From assembly GCF_029193885.1 (NCBI RefSeq), contig NZ_JARFVB010000008.1, forward strand, positions 62,001 through 126,000: DNA of 64,000 nucleotides, given 5' to 3'. The notes under the pieces are model-generated. The model was not told the DNA's origin. It did not search any database and saw only the letters and a program-made list of their open reading frames with translations. The first letter of the stretch is position 1. Each line of letters begins with the position of its first letter. Origin of the DNA: Flagellimonas yonaguniensis (GTDB lineage: Bacteria; Bacteroidota; Bacteroidia; Flavobacteriales; Flavobacteriaceae). Position numbers and translations under genes: made by a program. Positions 46,924 to 54,484 of the stretch are shown in pieces.

Positions 46924-49503
46924 TTAAGGAACATTGATTATTGAACCAAAGAAAATAGCATTGAGAAATAATTTATTGGTGCCATACCATGCTCCTCTAA
47001 AATTAGGATTGTCGGCAAACATGATGACTCTTCCTTTTTCAATCCTATCAACAAGCAAAGAAGCCGATTTTTTCATATAATCTTCTATGTAGTGTTCCTG
47101 TATATACCCATCAATATGTGGATTTTGGGTGTATTGTGCCACTGTGGAAAATCTATTTTTGCTTGGGGCAATCCAAATACGGTTGTTTTTGTAAACTGGC
47201 AATGATCTGTTGTGGTAACCGTACCCCAAAGGGTGTGTGATATCCAAATCCACTTCAAAAATGGCACCCCCTATGTATTCTTTTCCTAGATGTTCCCTAG
47301 CCTCGCCATAGTTCAATCTTTCTATGGTTTTTTCGTCCTTAGGTTGATCTATGGAAACAAAATTTTCATTGACCAGCTTTGTTCTGATGGCCCAGGAACT
47401 TGCCGTTCTAAGGGTAATCAACGTATTGCCTTGGGCCACCCACGATTTTAATTTGTTGTGGTTTTGTTCGTTCAAGTTGTTGTACCTTCCCGAAACAAGA
47501 ACAATGGTATTGTACTTGCTCAAATCTGTTCTGTAAAAAATATCTTCGGGTACTTTACTAATGGGCATTTGCATGCGTTGTTCCAATAAATGCCATACCT
47601 CGCCAGCTTCATACACCGAAACCCCTCCCTTTACCAACATCATTGCCTTTGGTTTTTTGAGAGTGACAAAATTTGAGCTCCCAAGATCTATTCCCGATGT
47701 GCTATACCCAGTTTCCACCTGATATGCCTGTACTTGGGTTTGTGTGCATATTTGGGTTATGGTTTCAAAAAGAACATTGGGTTCCAGCTCCTGTATGTTT
47801 TGTGGGATGAGTAAAGTACCTCTGCTAAATGATTTTTTCTCTCCATCGATCATAATGCTAAATGGTTTTTGTGCTGTTTTCACGACCACTCCCTTTTTTT
47901 GGAGTTGATACAACGCTGCAGGGGAATAATAATCGTCCCATGGGATGAGATATCCATAAGAGCTCTGTTTTAAAGGGGATAGTTTTATCCTGTTGTTTTC
48001 CTTGGTAATTCGTTGCTCTAACTTTGGAAGTTTGGACAATGGACTATATTTCATGTTGTAGAAGTTGACCAATGACCATGAGGAGGCATCGTAAAAGACA
48101 CTGTCCCTATACTTTTTGTGTGTTTCAAAAAGGGTCTGCACCATTAGATATTGTGGTTGTTCGGAAGGAACTATGTAAGAAGTTTCTTTTTTGAAAACCC
48201 CTTTTTCGGTTTCAACATCATTGCCGGTTGTAAAAACTCTTACCTTATGCTTTAACAATAGATCCAAAAAAGCTTTTGTTCTGTTTTTGTCATGATGATC
48301 TCCAAAGACATAGCCTTTTATACTGCTTTTTCTAGCTTTGTCAATAGATGTCCTGAAGAATCTGTTTTGATAGTCATAGAGCAGCTCTTTGTTGTTCAAG
48401 GCAGCTTTTATGGTGGCCATACTTGTTACATATTGGTTTTTGATGGTAAAAGGAAACGAAAGATTGCCCGTAGGCGTTTCTTGAAGATGACCACGGGAAC
48501 TGGCCTGTTCAAATAAAATGGCCAAAGAGCCCTGAAGGTCTCCATAAGTGGATCCATACCCCGGATAGGTGGCATCATATTTTTCTTTGGTAAAATATAA
48601 GGAGCCAATACTGTCCAGATCAGCGACAAATTGTTTGGCGAAGGTCTTGGTCAAAACGGAGTAGTTCTCATCGGGTGTAACCGGTTCCAGAGAAGCTGAA
48701 GGGGGCTTGGGCTCAAAAAAGAAAGTGGAATTGGTGCCCATTTCATGAAAATCGGTCACTACATTTGGGTACCATTCATGAAACCATTCCAAACGGGCAT
48801 TGCTTTCGGGTTGTACCGCCAAAAGCAAGTCCCTGTTGAGATCGAACCAGTAATGGTTGGTCCTTCCTTGTGGCCATCCCTCGTTGTGCTCTATATCGAA
48901 CTTGTCTGCCACCAATGGGTTTCCTTTAAATGTATTGACCCAATTGGTGTGCCTATCCCTTCCATCCGGATTAATGGTGGGGTCTAAAAAAATAACAGCG
49001 TTATTCATGTAATCGACAACCTCGGGATTATTGGAGGCTATTAGTGTGTAGGCCGTGAGCAATGCGGCCTCTGTTCCAGAGGGTTCATTTCCGTGCACAT
49101 TATAGGCCAAGTTTATAAATATGGGGAGGTCATTGTAATTGGTGATGTCCGTGTTGTGATCAACAACCTGTAAATGTTTTTTCTTGATTTCGGATAAGTT
49201 GCGATGGTTTTCTGGACTTGTTATGGTCAAAATAAATAGTTTCCTATTTTCATTGGTTTTTCCATATTCGGTCATTGTGGCCCTGTCCGAAAGTTCGGCA
49301 AGTTTGGTCAAATAGGCCACTACTTGATCATGTCGGGTATGGGAATCCCCAATAGGGTATCCCAAGAACTCTTCAGGAGAAGGAATATTTGATTTAAACG
49401 GTTGGTATTTCTCAAAAAAGGTGTTTTGGGAAAAAACAAAGAAGTTTTGAAAAAGTAAAAAGGCCATGATAATGGCCGAGTGGTAGTTGGTTTTTTTCAT
49501 CAT
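46924..49503 (-). CDS. secreted M14-family zinc carboxypeptidase
   Basis: Exported metallo-carboxypeptidase that should trim the C-termini of peptides cut by the C10 enzymes. I use the ATG at 49503; a TTG three bases earlier is less likely. Residue numbers count from that TTG. A signal peptide (IIMAFLLFQNFFVFSQ) is followed by the M14 domain (about 60-360): zinc ligands in YNVHGNEPSGTEA (H138, E141) and VVTDFHEMGTN (H254), substrate Arg in PDGRDRHTN and general base Glu in AILFEQASSRG (E333). The remaining 500 residues form a C-terminal region with a glutamine amidotransferase-like fold around 640-740 (NTIVLVSGRYNNLNEQNH). It lies between the sigma gene and fecR, 104 bp from the latter. Confidence 0.92.
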   Translation of the reverse strand: MMKKTNYHSAIIMAFLLFQNFFVFSQNTFFEKYQPFKSNIPSPEEFLGYPIGDSHTRHDQVVAYLTKLAELSDRATMTEYGKTNENRKLFILTITSPENHRNLSEIKKKHLQVVDHNTDITNYNDLPIFINLAYNVHGNEPSGTEAALLTAYTLIASNNPEVVDYMNNAVIFLDPTINPDGRDRHTNWVNTFKGNPLVADKFDIEHNEGWPQGRTNHYWFDLNRDLLLAVQPESNARLEWFHEWYPNVVTDFHEMGTNSTFFFEPKPPSASLEPVTPDENYSVLTKTFAKQFVADLDSIGSLYFTKEKYDATYPGYGSTYGDLQGSLAILFEQASSRGHLQETPTGNLSFPFTIKNQYVTSMATIKAALNNKELLYDYQNRFFRTSIDKARKSSIKGYVFGDHHDKNRTKAFLDLLLKHKVRVFTTGNDVETEKGVFKKETSYIVPSEQPQYLMVQTLFETHKKYRDSVFYDASSWSLVNFYNMKYSPLSKLPKLEQRITKENNRIKLSPLKQSSYGYLIPWDDYYSPAALYQLQKKGVVVKTAQKPFSIMIDGEKKSFSRGTLLIPQNIQELEPNVLFETITQICTQTQVQAYQVETGYSTSGIDLGSSNFVTLKKPKAMMLVKGGVSVYEAGEVWHLLEQRMQMPISKVPEDIFYRTDLSKYNTIVLVSGRYNNLNEQNHNKLKSWVAQGNTLITLRTASSWAIRTKLVNENFVSIDQPKDEKTIERLNYGEAREHLGKEYIGGAIFEVDLDITHPLGYGYHNRSLPVYKNNRIWIAPSKNRFSTVAQYTQNPHIDGYIQEHYIEDYMKKSASLLVDRIEKGRVIMFADNPNFRGAWYGTNKLFLNAIFFGSIINVP

Positions 49504-49632
49504 CAAAAAGTGAAGTGTTTATTACAATTACTTTTTATGAGATGTGTTTTCCAAAATGTACCACGTTATTAATGTTAAATTTTTACACTAAATATCAATA
49601 TACTGGACAAACTATGGAAAAAATGAATTGTT

Positions 49633-50214
49633 CTAATCCTTGATCAGCAAGAATAGTAAGTGAATGTAATCTTTGCCCAGTGTTCTGAGTTTTTTGATGG
49701 CACCGGCCAAAATATTTCGCACGGTTTGGTATTTGATGTTCAAGAGATCGGATATTTCATGGTTATTGAAGTTCTGGAAATATTTCAGGTATACGATTTC
49801 CTTTTCCCTTGGACTCAGTTGTTCGATCAGTTTTTTGACTTCTTTCAGTATGGTCTCGTTTTCAATGGGGTCATCATTATCGATGTTTATTTCTTTGGTG
49901 AGATGGAATTCGACCTGTTTACTTTTCTTGGTTTTTAAAAGCTGGTTCCTAAAACTTTTAAACAAGTAGGTCTTGACTTTTTTTACCTCCCCAATGCTGT
50001 TCTTATAATGGAGTATGTTCAAAAAGGTATCGTGGATGCAATCCTCGACTTCGGTAGGGGGGAGGTATTTTTTCCCAAAATTGTACAGCATTTTATAATG
50101 GGTACTGTATAGGGAGCGGAAAGCGTTCATGTCCCCCTCCAGAAAAAGTTTCCATAAATTTTCTTGCTCGGTGTTTTCGGTAGGGCGTAATTCTCTGGGG
50201 GTCAACTTTGCCAT
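49633..50214 (-). CDS. ECF RNA polymerase sigma factor, FecI-like
   Basis: A 193-residue group IV sigma factor. Region 2 is about residues 20-95 (GDMNAFRSLYSTHYKMLYNF, EDCIHDTFLNILHYK, VKTYLFKSFRNQLLK) and region 4 about 130-185 (QLSPREKEIVYLKYFQNFNNHEISDLLNIKYQTVRNILAGA in overall pattern). The acidic spacer INIDNDDPIENE separates them. It is the most upstream gene of locus 2; M14, fecR and susC-susD follow on the same strand. Its promoter region carries two 16-bp direct repeats (50270-50317). Confidence 0.94.
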   Translation of the reverse strand: MAKLTPRELRPTENTEQENLWKLFLEGDMNAFRSLYSTHYKMLYNFGKKYLPPTEVEDCIHDTFLNILHYKNSIGEVKKVKTYLFKSFRNQLLKTKKSKQVEFHLTKEINIDNDDPIENETILKEVKKLIEQLSPREKEIVYLKYFQNFNNHEISDLLNIKYQTVRNILAGAIKKLRTLGKDYIHLLFLLIKD

Positions 50215-50269
50215 GCCATCTTTTCTTCCAAAACTTCCGGAGAGGTGTTTTTTGATTCAGCACAACGAA

Positions 50270-50317
50270 CTTAACTGTTTTTAAAGAATAAGCATAATAA
50301 CCTTAACTGTTTTTAAA
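50270..50317. repeat. two 16-bp direct repeats upstream of the ECF sigma gene
   Basis: CTTAACTGTTTTTAAA occurs at 50270-50285 and again, exactly, at 50302-50317. The 32-bp period is about three helical turns, so both copies face the same side of the DNA. They lie 56-103 bp before the sigma start codon and just past the glutaminase stop. Possible regulator site or a small duplication. Confidence 0.55.
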
Positions 50318-50369
50318 CAAAATGTAAAATTACCATTGTGTTTTTGGTAAATGTTTCTTCTGAAATGAA

Positions 50370-51302
50370 TTAAAAGATGGAAAGCTCTGTTTCCGTAGTG
50401 AACATTTCCAGTGCTTTTATGCCCAGAAGGGAATTTCCTTTTTGGTTTAACCCGGGTGACCATGTGGCAATACAGTATTTTTTGGGATGAATCGCTATAA
50501 TGCCACCTCCCACACCACTTTTAGCAGGTAAGCCCACATTAAAGGCAAAGCCGCCCACATCATTATAAAAACCACAGGTCAGCATAATGGCGTTCAAACG
50601 TTTGGTTTGGGAAGGACTCAAAAACTCTTTGCCAACAATGTTCTTTCCTCCGTTCATCAAGAAATAAAATGATTTGGACAACTGTTCGCAGCTCATTCTC
50701 AATGAACATTGTAAGTAATAAAAATCCAAAACTTGCTCTACATCGTTGTGTAGATTATTGAGTGATTTCAGCAAACTGGCAGTTGCATGGTTTCTATGAC
50801 CGTTTGTTTTTTCCGACTCATATACCTTTTTGTCATAATCAATGGAATTGTCATTGCTCAAGTTTCTGACAAAATCCAAAAAGTCTTTTTCGGGATTTTC
50901 CAATTGGGAATATAACATATCACAGATAACCAATGCACCTGCATTGATAAAGGGGTTGTTGGGTATGCCATTCCCTTTTTCTGTCAAGGATAAAAAATTA
51001 AAAGGTTCGTGGGTTGGGTCAACACCGACCCTTTTCCATAGATCGGCGCCCAATAGTTGCAATGCGTGGGCTAAACTGAGCACTTTGCAAATACTTTGAA
51101 TGGAAAAGGGGGTGCAAAAATCACCGATACCTATGGAAGAATCATCAATTGGCCTTAAATGAATGCCAAAGTGTTTAGGATTTACATTTTCCAACTCTGG
51201 AATGTATGAAGCTACTTGCCCCCGATCGACTTCCTTGTTCAGCTCAATGTAAATATGTTTTAAGACACTTTCGAAATCAACTTGTTTTTTTGACATGAGC
51301 AT
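50370..51302 (-). CDS. glsA: glutaminase A
   Basis: Hydrolyses L-glutamine to glutamate and ammonia. The 310-residue protein has the serine beta-lactamase-like fold of the family. The catalytic Ser-x-x-Lys lies in FSIQSICKVLSLAHAL (S70, K73), NPFINAGALVI holds the substrate Asn, and GFAFNVGLPAKSGVGGGI the oxyanion and glycine-rich loop. Starts at 51302 and 51296 are both ATG. No signal peptide, hence cytosolic. It is alone on the minus strand, upstream of the peptidase locus, and could use glutamine freed from imported peptides; this link is inferred. Confidence 0.95.
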   Translation of the reverse strand: MLMSKKQVDFESVLKHIYIELNKEVDRGQVASYIPELENVNPKHFGIHLRPIDDSSIGIGDFCTPFSIQSICKVLSLAHALQLLGADLWKRVGVDPTHEPFNFLSLTEKGNGIPNNPFINAGALVICDMLYSQLENPEKDFLDFVRNLSNDNSIDYDKKVYESEKTNGHRNHATASLLKSLNNLHNDVEQVLDFYYLQCSLRMSCEQLSKSFYFLMNGGKNIVGKEFLSPSQTKRLNAIMLTCGFYNDVGGFAFNVGLPAKSGVGGGIIAIHPKKYCIATWSPGLNQKGNSLLGIKALEMFTTETELSIF

Positions 51303-51402
51303 TGGGGTTTAAGTTTTCGAAATAGAATCTGTTTTGATTTAACTTAGAGACAAATTCCATGGAATGTACTATGTCATCTATGTTAAATTTAGCTGATACT
51401 TG

Positions 51403-51555
51403 TTATACTATAATCGTATTGCCCCCACTTGAATATTTCAGGCGCTTGCCCAAGCTATTATATTTTTCCATGTTACTTGCCATTGCATATTCAAAACCTT
51501 TAATGTGCTGAAAAGCAAATAGTTTGACTAATGGAACAAATTCCTTGATATACAT
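51403..51555 (-). CDS. possible 50-residue protein or gene remnant
   Basis: A short open frame with protein-like composition: begins MYIKEFVPLVKLFAFQHIKG, ends LGKRLKYSSGGNTIIV. An AAAAGGA ribosome-binding-like sequence stands 5 bp before the ATG, and an in-frame stop lies shortly upstream. No signal peptide, no membrane helix, no family recognised. It may be a real small gene or the decayed end of a larger one. Confidence 0.35.
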   Translation of the reverse strand: MYIKEFVPLVKLFAFQHIKGFEYAMASNMEKYNSLGKRLKYSSGGNTIIV

Positions 51556-51751
51556 GATCCTTTTGGATTGGTCATCTATTTAAAATATAAGAGTTTACCT
51601 ATTTATGAGCTCAAGATGCAAATTCCCAGGAGTAAATTAATGTACGTGGCACATTAAATGGATATAGGCAAATTCTAGCAAAGAGGTTAATACGGATGAG
51701 AGTCCAAGCAGTGAAATTTAAAAAATCGTCAACCAAAAAGCCCACTATAAT

Positions 51752-51786
51752 TAAAAAACCCTCGTAAATCCAGTATTTACGAGGGT
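51752..51786 (-). terminator. terminator-like hairpin
   Basis: ACCCTCGTAAAT (51758-51769) pairs perfectly over 12 bp with ATTTACGAGGGT (51775-51786) around CCAGT. On the minus strand it is followed by TTTTTT. No gene lies directly upstream on that strand apart from the lipocalin-like gene 400 bp away, so it may be the end of a lost or RNA gene. Confidence 0.6.
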
Positions 51787-51825
51787 GTATGGTGGAGGCG
51801 GAGGCACTACTATAACCTATCGCTC

Positions 51826-51849
51826 AAAACCCTAATAGATATGGGTTTT
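51826..51849 (+). repeat. hairpin related to the one at 24434
   Basis: AAAACCC (51826-51832) pairs with GGGTTTT (51843-51849). The loop TAATAGATAT and the following CCAGC resemble TAATAAATAA and ACAGC at 24434-24462; the two stretches agree at about 30 of 37 positions, with compensating changes in the stem (AAAACCC/GGGTTTT against AAAGCCC/GGGCTTT). Confidence 0.5.
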
Positions 51850-51851
51850 CC

Positions 51852-51998
51852 AGCTATTCATAACGGTATCGGCTCGTAGTTGCGTGGTTTAGCACTCAAC
51901 TTTGCAAGTACAAACCGAACCTGCCTGCCGGCAGGCAGGCTGAAAATCCGCGAGGATTTTCAGAAGTAGGCGAGAACAAGCAATTACTTATAGCTATT
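51852..51998. repeat. candidate small mobile repeat with internal palindromes
   Basis: A block bounded by AGCTATT direct repeats (51852-51858 and 51992-51998). It contains the perfect GC-rich palindrome CCTGCCTGCCGGCAGGCAGG (51920-51939) directly followed by the hairpin CTGAAAATCC-GCGA-GGATTTTCAG (51940-51963), whose loop is of the GNRA type. The structure suggests a non-autonomous repeat (REP or MITE-like). I recall similar GC-rich palindromes as common in Flavobacteriaceae, but copy number cannot be judged here. Confidence 0.5.
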
Positions 51999-52176
51999 GT
52001 TGTAAAATGTTTATTATATATTTAGTTTAATCAGAATCAATAGTATTTTTGTCTGTTTTTAATTCATCTTGGTTAAGAAGAATAATTAAATATTAACAAG
52101 TCATTTTAAGATTGCTGTTTAAAAAAACCATTGTTTGTAATCATTGGAAACTAATAAAGATTAATTTTAAAGGTGA

Positions 52177-52683
52177 CTATTGTTTATTGAAAACTAAATA
52201 ATCAATCATTTTCCAATCCATACCATCTTTGCTCATTTCATAGGTCATTTTGAAGCTTTTTTCTGATTTTTTCTCGTAAATGAAATGTTCAAATACTAAT
52301 CCTTGTCCTGGAAAATATCTATCAGCGGATAAAATTAGTTTTCCATCGACCCATCCATTGCTTGAGAATCTTTTGTGCCCTTGAAGATTGTTTACAGAGT
52401 ATGCAACAAATTCCCCGGTACTTCTATCTATTCCCCAATAGGACAAAGCTTTGTATTTATTTGGAGGTAAATCGGTATGTTCATAACTTAACCAATTGTT
52501 GTTAAGAGTCATTTTAAATGTCAAGTTTGCAGAAATTTTCTTGCCACTACTGAATTCCCCTTCTCCATACCAATTACCAACAAAAAAGTTAATAAAGTCA
52601 TCCGTTAGCTTGTGATCTGAGTTTTGGGCATTAACAAATGTGAAAGAGCCAATAACAAGTAATAGTATAAAATATTTTTTCAT
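52177..52683 (-). CDS. exported lipocalin-like protein (DUF1579-like)
   Basis: A 168-residue protein with a plain signal peptide (MKKYFILLLVIGSFTFVNAQ). The mature part has the pattern of a small beta barrel: FFVGNWYGEGEFSSGKKI, TFKMTLNNNWLSYEH, YWGIDRSTGEFVAYSV, GWVDGKLILSADR, FKMTYEMSKDGMDWKMID. This is the GxW...KM...WL pattern of DUF1579/lipocalin-like proteins that estimate effects on sample mass or bind small ligands; no function is established. No partner gene; repeats lie downstream and a repeat copy upstream. Confidence 0.75.
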   Translation of the reverse strand: MKKYFILLLVIGSFTFVNAQNSDHKLTDDFINFFVGNWYGEGEFSSGKKISANLTFKMTLNNNWLSYEHTDLPPNKYKALSYWGIDRSTGEFVAYSVNNLQGHKRFSSNGWVDGKLILSADRYFPGQGLVFEHFIYEKKSEKSFKMTYEMSKDGMDWKMIDYLVFNKQ

Positions 52684-52773
52684 AATTAGAATAATTAGTT
52701 TAATCCAGGTTAGATTTTTGCAATGATATTTGAACAGACATTTAGTTGAATTCTTTTTAATGTTTTACAACTT

Positions 52774-52794
52774 TATGCTCACCGAATGGGTAAC
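52774..52794 (+). repeat. dispersed repeat copy 2 (core ACCGAATGGGTAAC)
   Basis: Matches 24475-24495 at 20 of 21 bases, same orientation, 28.3 kb away. Similarity fades outside the core except for a nearby TATTGAAT/TTATGAAT. It lies in the gap between the lipocalin-like gene and the small membrane protein gene. Confidence 0.6.
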
Positions 52795-52834
52795 TTATTA
52801 TGAATTGGTATCCCATTATATGAAAAGCGAAGTA

Positions 52835-53221
52835 TTATATCTCTCTGTTTCCTTTGACCAAGTAATGGAACAATCCGATGATAAGCACAATATGTATTAT
52901 GGAATTTGGGATTATTCCCATTATTTCTGTAATAATTCCCATATAGTAGGCATATACTTCAATAATCAGAAGTCCTAGTTGAATCATGATGATTCCTATA
53001 ATAACTGCCTTGATTACCCTTGAATAGGACTCATTTCTTATAAAGTATACCATTGTACCTATTGCTATCAGTAAAATACCGACTTCACTCATCCAAACAT
53101 TAGCCTGCGGATTGTTTACAATACCCTTGCTCTTTAATAATATGGTTGGGAAGCATAAAGCTATTAGGCCGATTACCATTGCTATTACGGCCGATATGGT
53201 CAAAAAAGTATTTCTTCTCAT
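52835..53221 (-). CDS. small four-helix membrane protein
   Basis: 128 residues from the ATG at 53221; the frame also has a TTG at 53230, which I judge less likely. Four hydrophobic segments: about 5-26 (FLTISAVIAMVIGLIALCFP), 44-60 (VGILLIAIGTMVYFI), 70-90 (AVIIGIIMIQLGLLIIEVYAY) and 103-120 (IIHIVLIIGLFHYLV). Between the first two lies a loop with NPQANVWMSE. Function unknown, similar in layout to DUF4345-type proteins. An FNR-like palindrome stands about 60 bp upstream and overlaps the end of the Crp/Fnr gene, which suggests control by a regulator of that family. Confidence 0.75.
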   Translation of the reverse strand: MRRNTFLTISAVIAMVIGLIALCFPTILLKSKGIVNNPQANVWMSEVGILLIAIGTMVYFIRNESYSRVIKAVIIGIIMIQLGLLIIEVYAYYMGIITEIMGIIPNSIIHIVLIIGLFHYLVKGNREI

Positions 53222-53279
53222 CTCAATCAAGTTTTTGGTTTTAATTGTTCAAAATTGATTCTTTTGTTAAAGTATGACA

Positions 53280-53293
53280 TTGATGTAGGTCAA
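53280..53293. promoter_or_regulatory. FNR-like site between Crp/Fnr gene and membrane protein gene
   Basis: TTGATGTAGGTCAA, near-palindromic (TTGA/TCAA arms, one mismatch further in). Read towards the membrane protein gene it is followed after about 21 bp by a poor -7 element (TCAATTTTG). It includes the stop codon of the Crp/Fnr gene. Weaker than the sites at 14503 and 16638. Confidence 0.35.
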
Positions 53294-53952
53294 TAAATAG
53301 TACGAGTTGTTCGTTGAATCGACTTTTTTGCCCTTATGCGACTTAGGTGTTCAGGTGAAATATTAAGATAGCTGGCAATTGTTTTCAATGGTACGCGCTG
53401 TAGTAGACCAGGGTAATGTTTTGAAAGATAACAGTAATTTTCCTCGGCAGAGAAAAGACGGATTCTTTCCATGTTCTGCACCATAGCTATATGGGCATTT
53501 TCGAGGGCCAACCTTCCCAAACGTTCAAAACACTTGTGCCGATCGTACATGGATTGTAAATATGACCTGTTAATGAATAGAATTTCAGAGTCTTCCAATG
53601 CTTGGTAAGCTTTTGTACATGGTCTATGGCTAAGAAAACTATAGTCATCATAGAACAGGCTTTTTTCGAAATAAAAGGCGTGGGTCACCTCTTTGGGACC
53701 GAGATACGAATAACTTCTGATCAATCCTGATTGTAGAAAAACCAAACTATCACAAAATTGGTCTTTCTTCCAAAGATGTTCTCCTTTTGATAAGTTTTTA
53801 CGTTGTAGTCCTTTTATGAAATCCCTCCACTCCAAATCATTGATCTTGACCATGCTATCGAGGACCGTTTTTAACTCATAAGTCTCATTCTGTTGTGGTG
53901 CTTTCATTGAAAGGGAATTATTTTGATACATTTCTAAACTGGGCCCATACAT
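53290..53952 (-). CDS. Crp/Fnr-family transcriptional regulator
   Basis: A 220-residue regulator. The N-terminal cyclic-nucleotide-binding-like beta barrel spans about 40-145 (LSKGEHLWKKDQFCDSLVFL, QSGLIRSYSYLG) but lacks the Arg-Ser pair that binds cAMP. No cysteine cluster of the FNR type is present. The C-terminal winged helix (about 175-210) has PLKTIASYLNISPEHLSRIRAK with the recognition helix SPEHLSRIR. Starts at 53952, 53931 and 53907 are all possible; most relatives are near 190-200 residues, which favours the last two. Signal and targets unknown. Confidence 0.88.
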   Translation of the reverse strand: MYGPSLEMYQNNSLSMKAPQQNETYELKTVLDSMVKINDLEWRDFIKGLQRKNLSKGEHLWKKDQFCDSLVFLQSGLIRSYSYLGPKEVTHAFYFEKSLFYDDYSFLSHRPCTKAYQALEDSEILFINRSYLQSMYDRHKCFERLGRLALENAHIAMVQNMERIRLFSAEENYCYLSKHYPGLLQRVPLKTIASYLNISPEHLSRIRAKKSIQRTTRTIY

Positions 53953-54019
53953 TCGTTTTTAAGGAGATGATAATGGATTGGGATTTGTTGACCGAGCACT
54001 GTTTCATAAAAGGATATGG

Positions 54020-54484
54020 TCAATCATTGTTGATTGTTCTATTGCTTCTTGCTTTAGTAAGTTGCAGTCCCGATCGTATGTTGCTAGCGATCAATACAAG
54101 GTTGATTGCACCGATTGTCAATTCAATGATCTGCACAATCAAAAAAATATGATCAATGCCCTCATAGGTGGCCCGGTAGTACAGAAAAATTGCCAGTAGT
54201 ATTAAGATTGCACCATTCATGGCGATAAACTTCATGCGTAGCATTTTGATCAATATTTTTGGGTCTCTTCTTTTTCCTGCCAATTTCTTTCCGGTCAAGC
54301 CTAGTATCGGCATGGAAACAATAAGGATGGGAAGTCCGTACAATATGCCTTTTTTAACGCGCTGTATGGTATGGTCGTGTCCTATTATTTCAGCAATCAA
54401 CGAACTGGCAAAAAAAATGGCAATTGTCATTATAGCGATAACCGTGGCAATAATATGGGCTTTAATCGTTTTGTTTGAATTCAT
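54020..54484 (-). CDS. small membrane protein, unknown function
   Basis: 154 residues with four hydrophobic segments (about 8-30, 47-63, 90-107, 112-135). Conserved-looking loop GLTGKKLAGKRRDPKILIKMLRMKFIAMNG between the second and third is rich in Lys and Arg and should face the cytoplasm. Its first 23 bp overlap the end of the DinB gene, so the two are co-transcribed and probably coupled. No family named with confidence. Confidence 0.75.
   Translation of the reverse strand: MNSNKTIKAHIIATVIAIMTIAIFFASSLIAEIIGHDHTIQRVKKGILYGLPILIVSMPILGLTGKKLAGKRRDPKILIKMLRMKFIAMNGAILILLAIFLYYRATYEGIDHIFLIVQIIELTIGAINLVLIASNIRSGLQLTKARSNRTINND

Larger units (their letters stand above)
51556..52176. other. 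repeat-rich non-coding region
   Basis: About 620 bp without a credible gene. From 51752 it holds in order a terminator-like hairpin, a sequence resembling a tRNA 3' end on the minus strand (51790-51804), a hairpin like that at 24434, a 20-bp GC-rich palindrome and a GNRA-loop hairpin. The last 150 bp are very AT-rich. Nothing seen in 51556-51750. The cluster has the look of a former insertion or attachment site. Confidence 0.6.

Noticed and set aside
24539..50214. Classification of the two Sus loci as polysaccharide utilisation loci
   Set aside because: No glycoside hydrolase, polysaccharide lyase, sulfatase or carbohydrate esterase lies within them; the only enzymes are peptidases and a phosphoesterase.
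51790..51804. tRNA or tmRNA gene on the minus strand, from a CCTCCGCCTCCACCA-like 3' end
   Set aside because: No T-arm, anticodon arm or matching 5' acceptor strand could be found upstream on that strand; at most it is a fragment.
52730..52978. 82-codon plus-strand frame containing the MLTEWVT repeat
   Set aside because: Runs antisense into the small membrane protein gene, and the shared part is only the 21-bp repeat core.
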